A stretch of 64,000 nucleotides of DNA, from positions 2,604,001 to 2,668,000 of the forward strand of contig NC_135356.1 of NCBI RefSeq assembly GCF_051622035.1, in the 5' to 3' direction. This DNA is from Arctopsyche grandis. Its lineage: Eukaryota; Arthropoda; Insecta; Trichoptera; Hydropsychidae. A model generated the notes under the pieces. That model saw only the letters and a list, made by a program, of their open reading frames with translations. It was not told where the DNA came from and did not search any database. Shown here piece by piece: positions 34,946 through 47,853 of this stretch. Numbering within the stretch: the stretch's first letter is position 1; every line of letters starts with the position of its first letter. The position numbers and the translations under genes were made by a program.

Positions 34946-35592
34946 CCAATTGTCGCGTCCCCCCTCGCGCCCCCCCTTCGCCCACTTGAGCAATTAGTCG
35001 AGAAATTAGAAGCTCTAGTCTCAATTCGTCAATATATTATATGTATATATGTATAATATGTATGACAGTTTGGCTTGCCTATATATTTCATAAAATTCTC
35101 GGATTTTTTATAATTAAAGTACAGATAATCACAAATTACAAATATTAGTTGCGAGCGTGTCGCGATTTGAATAGGAGTTTCAGGAAAAAGTGGCAACTTT
35201 GAATTCTTATTCGCTGTGAAGAAACCAAAATTAATTTCTAGCCATAGCCTTAAATACGAAGGAGCGCGCACGGTGGGCTTATGATAAACAATCCAATTTC
35301 ACTGCAATAGTTGACTATTGGGCGATCTTTTTAAATTTATTAATCGCCGAATTTGTTTGCGTCTGATTTTGAGCTAACTCTGGTTCATATGACTTTGTTT
35401 AACTATCAATACAAGTAATATTTTCCGGCTCTTGTAATATTTTCCGAAAGCAACTCTCACTGTTTTTTTTTCTTGCATTTTTTAGAACTTTGGAGTGGAT
35501 GAGCGCTGCAACCGAGTCCTGCAAATGAGCCTCGACCTTGCACTCAGTTGAATAAAGTAAGTTCTACATTCAGCATAAAATTAAAATGAACT
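34946..35592. other. No gene recognised
   Basis: Starts with a C-rich CCCCCCTCGCGCCCCCC stretch similar to the inside of the hAT elements at 50200 and 56990. The rest is AT-rich with no coding sequence. Confidence 0.4.
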
Positions 35593-35596
35593 TTAA

Positions 35597-36227
35597 GGGG
35601 TTATTCTAAGAGTCTAGAGGCATGAATTGTAGGTATTTTATTTATAAATGTTTGAAGAGTACATAAAAAAAAATTCAAAATTCAAAAAGTTACAGGCTGA
35701 TGAAGTGGCGCGTCAAAAGGGCGCGTCAAAAAAATGGCGCGCCCTGGTTTACACGATTCCAACGTTCATAGTTATCTGATATAAAAAAAAAATGAATTCT
35801 TAATCCAAACAAATGCTGCAATCGAAATAATTTTTTTCGCAAAATAATGGCTGTTTGAAATGAAAAGACCATTTTTTACCAGTTTTTTTGACTTTTCTGA
35901 ATTTTTTAAAAATAGTAAAAATTTTAATTTTGTTATGGTTCTAGTTCGTGCGATAGAGTAATGTATAGAGAAGCCTCACACCAAATTTCAAGTAAAACTT
36001 GAGATACCATGTCAACCGTCTCGAAAAAAGTACTTTCGAGAAAAACGCGTTTAAAGTTTCGGGTAAGGTTACGCGCCGGTTAGATGCCACGTCACTGAAG
36101 CAGCGATATCTCCGAAAATAATTTGGATTTTAAAAATCCGCTTAAACATATTCTTAAAGGTTTAAGCTCTGAAAATATGAAAGAAAAAAAAAATGATTTT
36201 TTCAAATTTCTAAATTAGAATACCCCC
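35597..36227. mobile_element. TTAA-flanked MITE
   Basis: GGGGTTATTCTAA at the left and TTAGAATACCCCC at the right are inverted complements with one difference, flanked by TTAA at 35593-35596 and 36228-36231. TTAA flanks suggest a piggyBac-like transposase, but the GGGG tip is not the usual CCC. The interior has a GC-richer GGCGCGTC repeat near 35707 and no open frame. Confidence 0.7.
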
Positions 36228-36231
36228 TTAA

Positions 36232-37584
36232 AAAAACTAAGACTGACTATAAATATATGTATTACATGTATACTTGTTTTTTTTTATATACAGTATCCGA
36301 GTCAATCAATAACAGTAAATATTTTTGTAAATATGGAAAGCAGCTTGTCGTGTTTAGAAGAATTAAGACTCTTCGCATCTTCAAAAAGCAGATCAAATGT
36401 TGCATAATACAAAACGAGCGCATTTAAAAGGTAGTCAAGATTTCTCGTCATTTCTTTAATCGTGATTTTTCGAATGCCTCATTGTTATCGGATGATTTCT
36501 ACATGTGTGCGAGTCGATTCAATTTTGTCAACCAGAAATTTAGCTAAAATGTCTCATAACACTACATATGTGTTTACCGGTTCGGTGATTACTGGTCACA
36601 AAGACACTAAAATCTCTAAAACGCAACATCTGGCAGCCGAAAAGTCCATCATACTAACGATAACTATAATACTAACGAGAACTTGAGTGCCAAATATTGT
36701 GTATTCGCGATTTTAATGGCAAAAATTGTCTTTGTGACCACCGCAATGTGACTAATAATCCAATTACCATGTGTTGACCGTACATGTACGGACAGTTTCT
36801 GTTGCAGAAACTTCAACGAATGATCTCTTTCCATTACTCATTATTACAATGAATGAATATATGTACATATGTATGTGTGTATGCTGTAACATTGTAAAAA
36901 AACGTAGTTTTAACTAATATTCGATGACAGTCAAGAAGTATCATGTGTTAAAACATGTGTGTATATACTTATGCAGTTTCAAATTATGAAAGTCACCAAG
37001 TTGTCTTAGATGTGTAAATACATATTTTCGCTGTCTGTATGTATGTATGTAAATCTACAAAATATTAAGGATAGAAAAAAATGCCTTTGTGCATCCATAT
37101 ATTCTATACCCATACATATATTCTCAATAACGAGTTCATCATCAGAAAAACATGCTATGTAAAGTTTAATGACAATAGTTTAGTGTATACATAAAGAGTA
37201 AGGTCACAGAAATCCTGAATGTATGTAAGAATTGCATAATATATTTTACTTTAATCTATGTAAATATAAACATATGTATCTACATACTTATTATGTATAA
37301 TATAGAAAAAAGTTTCAATCACAAATTCGATCTTGTTGCTCTCAAACTCTTCTTTGTCTTTGGAGCTGCAGCTTCGGATACAGAATACAATCTCGATTTA
37401 GAATCACTTCGTTCTACGAAAAGATTGCGTTAATTTTTAAACATTGGTGGTTAAGTGTGAGTAAACTTTCAAATTCTGAAAGACACTGTCTGTCATTGTA
37501 TGAAATTAATCAAAATATGTATAGTCAAATGTCCGGTTTACACTCAATTCTCAATCGGTTAATGTATATAGTATTTTTTCTTAA
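36232..37584. other. No gene recognised
   Basis: AT-rich sequence with many TACATA/TATGTA runs. The frame at 36462-36686 has no recognisable features. Confidence 0.4.
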
Positions 37585-40500
37585 TCGTATAAAACAATAC
37601 TGCGAGTAATATCGGCATCCGGCGTTATCATGACTTATCGTTATCACCATCCAATGTACATACTAAGGTGATGTCACGATATCATAATTGCTCTCGATAT
37701 TGGAGGTGTCTAGACTTAAAGCTGACGTAGTCATATTCTGCTCTCGAAACATTCTAGTCGTTCTCACTGTATTATAATGTGATGTGCGATTTACTATTTA
37801 TTTAGTGCGTCTTTCGTTTTGATGTTAGTAATAAAATTAATAATATGGGGTGTACATGTATGTATGTGATTTGATAAAATACATAACATGAAAGCACTAA
37901 GATCGGCACCTCTGGCCGATCACATTTGTATGCTTTTATCTTAACATGCAATTTTTTATTCAAGCTTACTTGGGACAGTATTTGTACACCATTTTTGTAA
38001 TTAAATTTCGACTTTTCGATGATAGATAAGTCCAAATCGATACATAGAAAGACAAGTCCAATCAAGTAAACGAAGCGTTGTAGTTGAATTATACTTATGC
38101 AACTACAAAAATAAATCGAGTAGATGATTTTAGACAAATTTCACATTTTTGTACTTTTATCCTGGCATGCAATTTTTTATATTTCTCGAGTATAGGTTTT
38201 TGAGTAAATGATTTCACACTTGTAATGCTTTTCACAGTTTTGTTGTGGATAATTTTCTGTGCGAAGATTCCCTTAGGAGTGTGTGTTTATCTAAAAACAT
38301 ATCCAAGACGAGGAGTGCCTCCATTTCAAAGAGGCTATGCAAAGAAGCTATGCATAATGTTATCACATGAATATTATTTACGTTTCCAATAGATTCAATA
38401 CATATTTGAATCTAGTCGATGGAAGCTTCGCTCTATATAGCCTCCATAACGAAGAAGCTGTCTGGGCTTCAAGCTCACTTAAGACAGTATTTGTACACCA
38501 TTTATGTAATTAAATTTCGACTTTTTGATGATAGAAAAGTCCAAATCGATACATAGATAGACAAGTCCAATCAAGTAATCGAAGCGTTGTAGTTGAATTA
38601 TACGTATGCAACTACAAAAATAATCTGACGAAAACAAACGTCATCGTCGAACGTTCAAATCGGACAATTATCGACATAACAATGAATCTCTTCTGCTAAA
38701 AGTAGATTCTGTAGCCCTATTGTTGTGATATTTACTACAAGGGCAATCAGCCAATCCTTAAAGGTCACTTTCTTTTTCTCTTTTGATACGATTGGATATG
38801 CAATGTCCTTAAAAATGGAGCAAAGTGTAACGGGTTTACGTGCACTCGTGTCTCTGTCTCCTCGCTTGTTGAAATATGCGTACAAGCTTGATCAAATCGT
38901 GATCTGTGAAATTCCATAGATTCCAAATATTTCAAAGTGATCCGTTATTGAAACAAGCCAGAGAAACGTTAGCTGTTTACATTTCTTCGAGTTTTTCGTT
39001 ACAAGATGAATCAAAATTGAATAAATCGTCCACAAAACGGACAATTTTCAATCTTTAAACTTGAAACGTACTCTCGTTCTCAGTTTAATGGATACGTGTC
39101 GTCCTCATTCGTGTAAACAATACTGCGAGTTGTTTCGACATCATCTGTTTTCATGACTTATAAACATCTGATGCAGGTGATATCACGACATACCGATTGC
39201 TCTGGATACTGGAGTTGTTCAGAGTTATGAAGTCGACGTTGTCTTGTTCTCCTCTAGAAACTTTATAGTCGTTCTCATTTAATTATAATGGGACATGCAA
39301 TTTACTATTAATTTAGTGCGTCTTTCGTTTTGATGCTAGTAATAAAATTAATAATATGGGGTGTACATGTATGTATGTGATTTGATAAAATACATTACAT
39401 GAAAGCACTAAGATCGGCACCTCTGGCCGATCACATTTGTATGCTTTTATCTTAACATGCAATTTTTTATTCAAGCTTACTTGGGACAGTATTTGTACAC
39501 CATTTTTGTAATTAAATTTCGACTTTTCGATGATAGATAAGTCCAAATCGATACATAGAAAGACAAGTCCAATCAAGTAAACGAAGCGTTGTAGTTGAAT
39601 TATACTTATGCAACTACAAAAATAATTCGAGTAGATGATTTTAGACAAATTTCACATTTATGTGCTTTTATCCCGGCATGCAATTTTTTATATTTCTCGA
39701 GTATAGGTTTTTGAGTAAATGATTTTACACATGAAATGCTTTTCACAGTTTTGTTGTGGATAATTTTCTATGCGAAGATTCCCTTAGGAGTGTGTGTTTA
39801 TCTAAAAACATATCCAAGACGAGGAGTGCCTCCATTTCAAAGAGGCTATGCAAAGAGGCTATGCATAATGTTATCACATGAATATTATTTACGTTTACAA
39901 TAGATTCAATACATATTTGAATCTAGTCGATGGAAGCTTCGCTCTATATAGCCTCCATAACGAAGAAGCTGTCTGGGCTTCAAGCTCACTTAAGACAGTA
40001 TTTGTACACCATTTATGTAATTAAATTTCGACTTTTTGATGATAGAAAAGTCCAAATCGATACATAGATAGACAAGTCCAATCAAGTAATCGAAGCGTTG
40101 TAGTTGAATTATACGTATGCAACTACAAAAATAATCTGACGAAAACAAACGTCATCGTCGAACGTTCAAATCGGACAATTATCGACATAACAATGAATCT
40201 CTTCTGCTAAAAGTAGATTCTATAGCCCTATTGTTGTGATATTTACTACAAGGGCAATCAGCCAATCCTTAAAGGTCACTTTCTTTTTCTCTTTTGATAC
40301 GATTGGATATGCAATGTCCTTAAAAATGGAGCAAAGTGTAACGGGTTTACGTGCACTCGTGTCTCTGTCTCCTCGCTTGTTGAAATATGCGTACAAGCTT
40401 GATCAAATCGTGATCTGTGAAATTCCATAGATTCCAAATATTTCAAAGTGATCCATTATTGAAACAAGCCAGAGAAACGTTAGCTGTTTACATTTCTTCG

Positions 40501-40835
40501 AGTTTTTCATTACAAGATGAATCAAAATTGAATAAATCGTCCACAAAACGGACAATTTTCAATCTTTATACTTGAAACGTACTCTCCTTCTCAGTTTAAT
40601 GGATACGTGTCGTCCTCATTCGTGTAAAACAATACTGCGAGTTGTTTCGACATCATCTGTTTTCATGACTTAATAAACATCCGATGCAGGTGATATCACG
40701 ACATACCAATTGCTCTGGATACTGGAGTTTTCCAGAGTTATGAAGTCGACGTTGTCTTGTTCTCCTCTTGAAAATGGGCAAAGTGTAACGAGTATATGTG
40801 CACACGTCTCCCTGTCTTCTTTTTAGTTGAAAAGT
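37585..40835 (+). repeat. Tandem duplication, 1511-bp unit, with a third deleted copy
   Basis: From about 37800 the sequence repeats almost unchanged 1511 bp later (39311 onward). The first 200 bp of unit 1 (37585-37800) are clearly more diverged. A third partial copy (about 40615-40835) follows with an internal deletion of roughly 1 kb. Within each unit a segment of about 135 bp (37976-38110 and 38485-38620) is itself repeated with about 95% identity. No transposon ends are visible at the borders. Confidence 0.9.
38655..38885 (-). CDS. Orphan 76-codon frame in the first tandem unit
   Basis: The predicted peptide starts AYFNKRGDRDTSARKPV and ends HCYVDNCPI; I recognise no family. An upstream AG acceptor-like site and lack of a convincing ATG suggest that, if real, it is an internal or last exon. 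In the second unit the same frame is cut by CAG to TAG (near 40220), so at most one copy can code. It may be chance. Confidence 0.25.
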   Translation of the reverse strand: MYAYFNKRGDRDTSARKPVTLCSIFKDIAYPIVSKEKKKVTFKDWLIALVVNITTIGLQNLLLAEEIHCYVDNCPI

Positions 40836-41395
40836 AGATATATCGCCATATTTGCGAATGTTGCAGTTTCGGTTACATCAAATGTGATCAATGAATGCAT
40901 TTCTCGATTGCAGAATTCTCATTTTCCAACATGTATTGCATGATATACATATACATATGTATAATAATATTGCATGATATATCACCAATCTGTTATATCA
41001 GAAGTTGAGCCTTTTGGTCCTATATAATTGAATTAGTTTTTAAAGATACACTAAAATTTGGTTGTAAAAAATTTGCGTGGTTCGCTGTCTATTCGATTTA
41101 TCAAAAATTTAATAAAAACATGTAACTTTCCATACGTAGTTACATATATATAATTGTACGCATGAAAACTTCGTATATGTCATTGGTTTTAGTATTTTGC
41201 TCACATTGATTTTCATCAAAATAATGTCACCAAATTAATTTTATTAATTTAATCTTTGTGCTTCTTTACATAAATAAATTTATTTTAATCAGTGAATACC
41301 AATGTGCTGCTATACATTTTGTTAATATTTTTCCTATATGTTCAATACAAATGTGAAATGCTGATGATAAATTGTATAGTCTGGAGTATGTTTGT

Positions 41396-41470
41396 AAGTT
41401 AACCATAGTGTTGGTAACCAATAGAGAGGCCATGGGTTCAATTCCCGGCCGGAATTGAGAAATATGACTT
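41396..41470 (+). repeat. SINE-like tRNA-related fragment
   Basis: GGGTTCAATTCCCGGCC resembles a pol III B box followed by a stem. The A-box half is degraded and no cloverleaf can be drawn, so it is not a functional tRNA gene. Confidence 0.35.
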
Positions 41471-41921
41471 ACAGACTTATGTATATACAATTTTCCATTT
41501 TCATTTAATTTAATATTTTGTATCCGATAAAAATCGATATCCTCTGTTTCCTGCAAATTCGTAGCTATCGAATTTTTTGGTTGTTAAATATGCTTACCTA
41601 CATACATATATTGTAGAATTTGTTAAGTACAACTTTGCCCTTATATTGTTATGTGTTTAGAATTACTTAGTATTTACATATGTATGTATAAGGTTTGGCC
41701 ATAGGTGTCGCTTTGTGGCAACTTATCATGGCACATATGGTAAACATGTTGAAATAAAATAGATAATAAGATTTTAATATATTTAATGTATCTATGTATG
41801 TATGCGTATGCATTTTCACTGTGAGATTTTGGATATGTGGGTAATAAATTAATTACCAAAAAATATAATGGATATTATTTTACCTTATAAGCTTGGTGTC
41901 GCAATGTGTGGCCGTTTGCAC

Positions 41922-41986
41922 AACTCCGTGCTCTAATCCGTGCACAAATCCGTGCTCTAATCCGTGCACAAATCCGTGCTCTACTA
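41922..41986. repeat. Tandem repeat, ~27-bp unit
   Basis: TCCGTGCTCTAATCCGTGCA is repeated about two and a half times. Confidence 0.75.
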
Positions 41987-43878
41987 ATACGAATTTTTTG
42001 CTCGTAAATTTACAGATTTAAAATTCAGCACACATCCAATTAACCTTTTAAACGAAAACAAAAAATAATTTGGCCAGAACACTATCCTAATAAACATGTT
42101 TCAATAGAAAATAATCAATATAATATAGTATTAACAGTGGGAAAAAATCCCAAGTGAAAATACGTAATTTTGACTTTTGATTTAAAATGGACGACTACTT
42201 AGAGAGATTTGAAAACTGAAAAGTACTACAAATGAAAGATAAAATACTCGACTATAGATTCTGATATTCATTTTGAAAAGTAAATTAACAGATTTTGAGA
42301 AATCGACCGAACAACACCAAGATAAAGAAAAATCGCGCGATTTAAAAAACACATATATTTATGTATCACCGAATCTCGAGCCAATCAACACTTTTTATTA
42401 CCAGATTCGTATTTACTGGGCATAGATCTATAAGAAAAGTTATATCTCGTCTCTGAACAAAAAAAAAAGTCGTCATTTGTCGAACAGTGTAATCAGTGGG
42501 AAGAAATATATCATAAAATTAAATAGAAAAAATAAAAATTTATAAGTTTTAATGATGATAAAAAAGAGGTCAAAATTTGTTTATTGGTGTCGTAAAAATT
42601 ATCAAAATAATGTTTAACGTAAAAAATTAAGGCAATTTGTGGTAGCAAATATTTTACAGATTCTTATAGATAAATAATTAATTAAAATCGAGTAGAAACT
42701 CAGGGGTGGATATTCCAATCAAAAAAGCAATTATATTTTTGGTAAAATTTTGATTAAATATATTAGAAGCTACTTTTTTGAGTACTACTTGATCATAAAT
42801 TTATCAATAAAGCTTTTAATTATATCCCAAGTGACCTCCAACCTGAAAGTCCAAATCTATCTTTTTAGTACATACATATGTATATTTATTACAAATACAA
42901 ATCTATATAGTTACACGAGTCACAAGTTTGATCAAGTGTGACGGATTTTGACACGAATAAATAAAATTTTATTAATAGTTCATCAAAGTATATAGATACA
43001 ATACTCGTCAATATATAACGATGATATTTTAATAGTTTTTCGGAAAATATTAAAGTCGTGAATGTCCAGGCAGATCTACACACGGCCACACTGTGCGTTG
43101 CCTGAATATACATACCTTCATACAAATGATGAAATATTAAATGTATGTAATTGTATCGCCATTTTACAAATATCTTCTTATTATACGAGTCCCTGTTCCC
43201 GTTCCTGTTCCTGCGTCTACATAAGAAAAACACAAACACACTTCCAATTTCATCTACCTAGGTAATGTATTTAGACGTACTGCACATTCAAATAGTACAT
43301 ATGTACATACATATATCGATATGCTGGTTGGAGTTTCATTCCCTGCAGTATATAATATACATATATTAAATGAAAGAAAATAGTCCATTTGGGCGAATGT
43401 TGAGCATATTAAGAACTACACGAACACAGTAAGTATATCACAAGAAATTTTTAATTATTCATAGGTGTTGAAAGTAAAAAAAAATACTAACCCAGGCGAA
43501 GCCGATCACTCTCACTTACATTTCGTGGATGACATCAATTATCATTATTAAGCTCCATGCATCATTCTTCAGCTTCGGATTCCACTAACATACATATGTA
43601 TGTACATAAATAGTTATAAGTGCATATATATGTATATTGTTTCTGAGATCGAAAGATTTATTATATGTATTTGAATTTCAGATATTCTCGCTACTACAAG
43701 TATACAAATATATAACTTCATAGATACTCATAATAAAATAATAGAGAAATAAGTTCCTTATTAATTAAAAACCACAAAACTCAAGAGTAAAGATTGTTTC
43801 ATGGTGGAAAAAGATATGCATAAAAACCTTTTAAAATTATATTTAAGTTACATAACGATTTTAAGAAATACCCTAATG

Positions 43879-44940
43879 CAGTGGTCACCAACCTACCGGC
43901 CCATGGAAAAAATTGATCCAATTTTCCCCCAATCTTTCGATTGAAAAAATTGATCCAATCCCTCAATTTTCATCCGGCCCAAGGAAAAAATTGGCCTGAT
44001 TTTTAAAAACTAATTCAAATTCCTTCACAATCAGGTCTGATGAAAGTTTTATATATTTTTGATAAAATAGTTACGTTCAGAAAATTGAATACACGCTTTA
44101 TAACATACAGAATATGAATAACATTTGTTGACAATTTGATAAATATGAGAGGACCATTTTAGGTCGCAAGTGGTGATGATACTTACATAGATCTAATTGA
44201 TGTTGGACGCAATTGAGGAACTGAATAACATTATTATTATATTCGGAAAATAATAAAAACAATTTAAACCCGGTTGACCACACCTGATTCCAAATTCGAT
44301 TCACTCACCAAATATTCAATCGAGTATCGAGTATTCACCGAGTATTCAATCGAATATCGAGTCAAATTGACTCGATATCCGATTTATTATAAATATGGAG
44401 CGTTTTATCAACCATTATTACTTTTTTATATTTTGTTTTCGGACTTTTTGTGGCTGGACCTTTAACCGGTTAGACGATTTCGGTCGGACGTTTTATCATC
44501 TGGGTTTTTTATCGTCTGGATCACTTATCTGGTGGACATTCTATCGGGAGGATCTTTTTTCGTGGTACCTTTGTGGTTGGATCTTATATCATTGGACCTT
44601 ATGTTGTGATACGGTATATACATACATATACACGGTTACACGACAACTCGTTCATAGATTTTGTGATACGGTATATACACAGGTACCAACCTTTTTATTT
44701 TCGAATTTGTACATAATAACAACACATACATATGTACATAAACATGTGTGCATAATTTAGGTATAAAATCCGTGTTTACACTTTATAAAAATATGCAAGA
44801 AATAAATTTACCTCTTTTATTTTTTAAAAAATGTATTCAAGTTTGTTTGAATTGGATTCCAATAAGATTTTGTTTATCCAGGCCCTCCATACATTTCAAA
44901 ATTCTGAACCGGCCTATTTCTCAAAGGTTGGAGGCCCCTG
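43879..44940. mobile_element. Non-autonomous hAT element, 1.06 kb
   Basis: The ends CAGTGGTCACCAACCTACC and AAAGGTTGGAGGCCCCTG are inverted relatives, flanked by CCCTAATG (43871-43878) and CCCTAATA (44941-44948), an 8-bp duplication with one change. The interior holds degenerate GGAC..TTATC..CTGG repeats (44450-44600) and a GAGTATTCAATCGA repeat (44305-44370). No transposase remains. Confidence 0.82.
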
Positions 44941-45041
44941 CCCTAATACATAAAGGTCAATGTCTTGAAGTCGAAATTTCCCTAGCCCTAACCAAACCTT
45001 AACAATTTTGAGATAGTACATACATACATAATCATCATCAT

Positions 45042-45700
45042 TAGAGCCACGTATTTTGGGCTCCTATTTCTGTCAATTTTAGCATTTTCATTTTGCATTT
45101 TAGCGTTTAAGGGCATTAAAAATGTTCAATTTTAGCTTCTATTTTTATGAAGAGTTTAATATTAAATAATAAAAAATTTCAATTAATTTTAATAAAATTT
45201 ATATATGTATGTACATATGTATGTATCTATATACAATTTAAAGACAATACAACAATTAAAAAAGAATAGAAAAATTCAAAAATGTTTTGGAATTAAAATT
45301 ACAACGAAAAAAACATGAATATAAAAATACAAAGACAAATAATATGAATATAAAAATATAATAACAATTAAAGTTTATTAAAACTCAACTTGGAGCATAT
45401 TTCTACAGATTCTTTTTTGAGATTCGTGCGACGATCGGTAACAAATTATATTGTATTTACTAAAATACCTTTCAGAATCCACACTATTGACGGGACACCC
45501 AATAGATTTTAGAGCGGCACAAGCAAACTCTTCATATTTAATTTTTGTTACCATCAATAATAGTTATATATCCGGCGTGGATTCACTTTTTATATTCTCT
45601 ATTACTTGTCTAAAAAATTGCTGATATCCTTCTATACATTGAGCCTCTATTAATACATCAAAGATCTCATAATTCGGTATGCCAGAAAACACCAAACACC
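45042..45700. mobile_element. hAT-like element (TAGAGnCACGTATTTTGGGC ends), copy A, left part
   Basis: Starts TAGAGCCACGTATTTTGGGC. The body (CGGGACACCCAATAGATTTTAGAGCGGC in part, then TATATCCGGCGTGGATT) is shared with 51095-51759 and 57480-58239. The right end is missing. The left flank is ATCATCAT. Confidence 0.65.
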
Positions 45701-46289
45701 GCAAAATGAAAATCGTAAGTCTTTTATCTCTGATTCAACTTGGGTTAAGATAAAATAACGTAAAAGACTTGGCGTAAAATAACGTAAAATACGTAAAAAC
45801 TAACTGGCATAACATCGACAGAATATCTTGAAAGGTATGCAATATTACATAAAGATATTCAAAGGAGTTGTAGGCGGGATAAAGCTAAATATATAAATGA
45901 CATATGTATGTGAGGAGATTGAAAAACACGCATTAAAGAATCAGGAAGGGATTTTTTTCACAAAGTAAATATCGTCACTCAAAAGTTGTCACACTCATAT
46001 GATCAATTTAGAATCACGCTTACAGATATTGATGTGATACCCAACCGATGGAAAGAATACTGTTCGGAATTGTACAGTGGTAGTTCGTCGATCTCAATTG
46101 TTTCCCCAATTGATGATGTCAGGGAGCCTGACATCTTTACATCTGAAGTTGTAAATGCCATAAAGAAACTGAAATGTAAAAAGTCTCCTGGCTGCGATGG
46201 TATACAAGCTGAACTTCTGAAAGAGCTTGGTGAAACTGCGATAAAGGCGCTATGTAATATGTGCAACAAGATCTGTGTAAACCGGTCTC

Positions 46290-46670
46290 CCTCACGGGCC
46301 CGAAAGTGAAACGCCCGAAAACGCAAATATCGGAAGGCAAAGATCGAAAATCGAAAGATCTTAGGAGAAAAAAAAGGGTGGATGGTAAACGGTACATACT
46401 CACTTAATTTGCGCGAGCAGGATACAACAGGAACAAGAGGAACAGGCTTTTCCTCCCGTATACTGCGCGCGCACATTAAACAAGGCTGTATGACAAAAAG
46501 AGAGATAATTTCACCGCATGCCACTCATATATATTATATTAGTATATATGTAGTACCATTTATCGTGCTCCCTTTTTTTTTTTTGATCTTTCGAATTAAG
46601 ATCTTTCGATTTTCGATCTTTGCCTTCCGATATTTGCGTTTTCGGGCGTTTCGCTTTCGGGCCCGTGAGG
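46290..46670. mobile_element. MITE with ~75-bp inverted ends inside the RTE
   Basis: CCTCACGGGCCCGAAAGTGA on the left is matched by the complement of CGCTTTCGGGCCCGTGAGG on the right. The match continues through AACGCCCGAAAACGCAAATA and GGAAGGCAAAGATCGAAAAT. A target-site duplication is not clear, so the superfamily is unknown. Confidence 0.85.
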
Positions 46671-46711
46671 TAGTCCGCGGTATTAGCCATCCAAGGTAAC
46701 TGCTCAAACGA

Positions 46712-47397
46712 TCTTTAATTATTTATTTATTTATTTGGAAAATTTACAGTTTATTAGAGTTACATAGATTGATAGTAAAAAAAATATAATTATGTTAAGT
46801 AAACCATTAATAATTTTCACATATAGGTAAAAAAAAGAAAAGCTCAAACATTTAAAATAAGAAACAAAAATGATAATAGAGTAAGATAGTTAAAGAAAAC
46901 AAAAAAAGAAAAAAAAATAGAAATAACAGTATAATAAAAATATCAAAATAATAAGAATAATAATATGATAAAAATTATGAAATAATAAAAAAAATATAAT
47001 ATATAACAAAAAACAAAAAGACAAAATAAATACATCAAAATAAAAATTCATAATCACAATCGTAAATTTTCAATAAAATTAATCATCGAAAAACAAATTT
47101 GCTATAATTACTCTAGCTTGTATAGCATTAATATTAAATAAGTCAAACATAGAAATTGTTAAAATTAGTGTGTTGAAGGTGGAGCTTGCACGCCAGATGA
47201 ATGAGCTTCTTCCATAATTAGAAAAAGTATTAGGTATGTAAAGGAGCTCATTACATCTAGTCATTCTATTTGGTACACGCAATGATAGTCTGCTCAATAA
47301 TTGAGGACAGTCGATCGAGCCGTTAAGGATGTTCAAAATTGTTGAGATGTCAGCTATCTCCCTTCTTTTGACAAGAGGAAGTAGATGCTGACACCTA
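46712..47397 (-). mobile_element. 5'-truncated Jockey-like LINE (family C)
   Basis: The minus-strand frame reads VKRREIADISTILNIL, DCPQLLSRLSLRVPNR and CNELLYIPNTFSNYGRSS, the extreme C-terminus of a Jockey-type RT. The 3' tail (AAATA)n is at 46712-46735. At 47397 it joins an inverted piece of the surrounding RTE in the same open frame. Confidence 0.75.
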
Positions 47398-47853
47398 ATT
47401 ATATACAGCAATACTTTACTAGAGTGGGATATTAAGGCTAAGGTCCTGTAATTCTCGCATTTTTTTGTAGATCCTTTCTTGTGTAAGGGAATGAATATTG
47501 AATTGACCCAATCTTTCGGCCATACTCCGTTTACACAGGGGTACCAATACCGAACGAACAAGCAGGGTTTGTAAAAGGCAAAGGGACGAGGGAACAAATA
47601 CTGAATATACGTCAGCTTATTGAAAAATGTTGAGAGTTTTAAACTCCAGCCGTTCTTTGTTTTATAGACTATAAAAAAGCTTTTGACTTTGTGAACTGGG
47701 ACTATCTATATAACTTGTATAATGATACAAAATAATACATTTATAACTTGTATAATGATAACTTGTACAATATAACAATGCAGTAGTTCGAATCAACTGG
47801 CTAAACTCGACAAATTTTCGAGTACAACGTGAAGTAAGGCAAGGGTGTATACT

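Larger units (their letters stand above)
40836..43878. other. Long AT-rich stretch without a recognised gene
   Basis: Only two small items stand out: a SINE-like B box near 41440 and a short tandem repeat at 41922-41986. Small open frames (41266-41556, 42889-43239) show no domain. Many TACATATGTA motifs are present. Confidence 0.45.

Noticed and set aside
34643-34993. 116-codon minus-strand frame with repeated DKMYP-like units
   Set aside because: It is simply the translation of the short GACAAAATGT tandem repeat.
37802-38137. 111-codon minus-strand frame present in both tandem units
   Set aside because: The conservation follows from the DNA duplication; the peptide is AT-driven and lacks a start context or domain.
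41396-41470. A real tRNA gene
   Set aside because: Only the B-box half fits; no acceptor stem or cloverleaf can be formed.
46003-46524. 173-codon minus-strand frame
   Set aside because: It is antisense to the RTE frame and crosses the MITE border at 46290.
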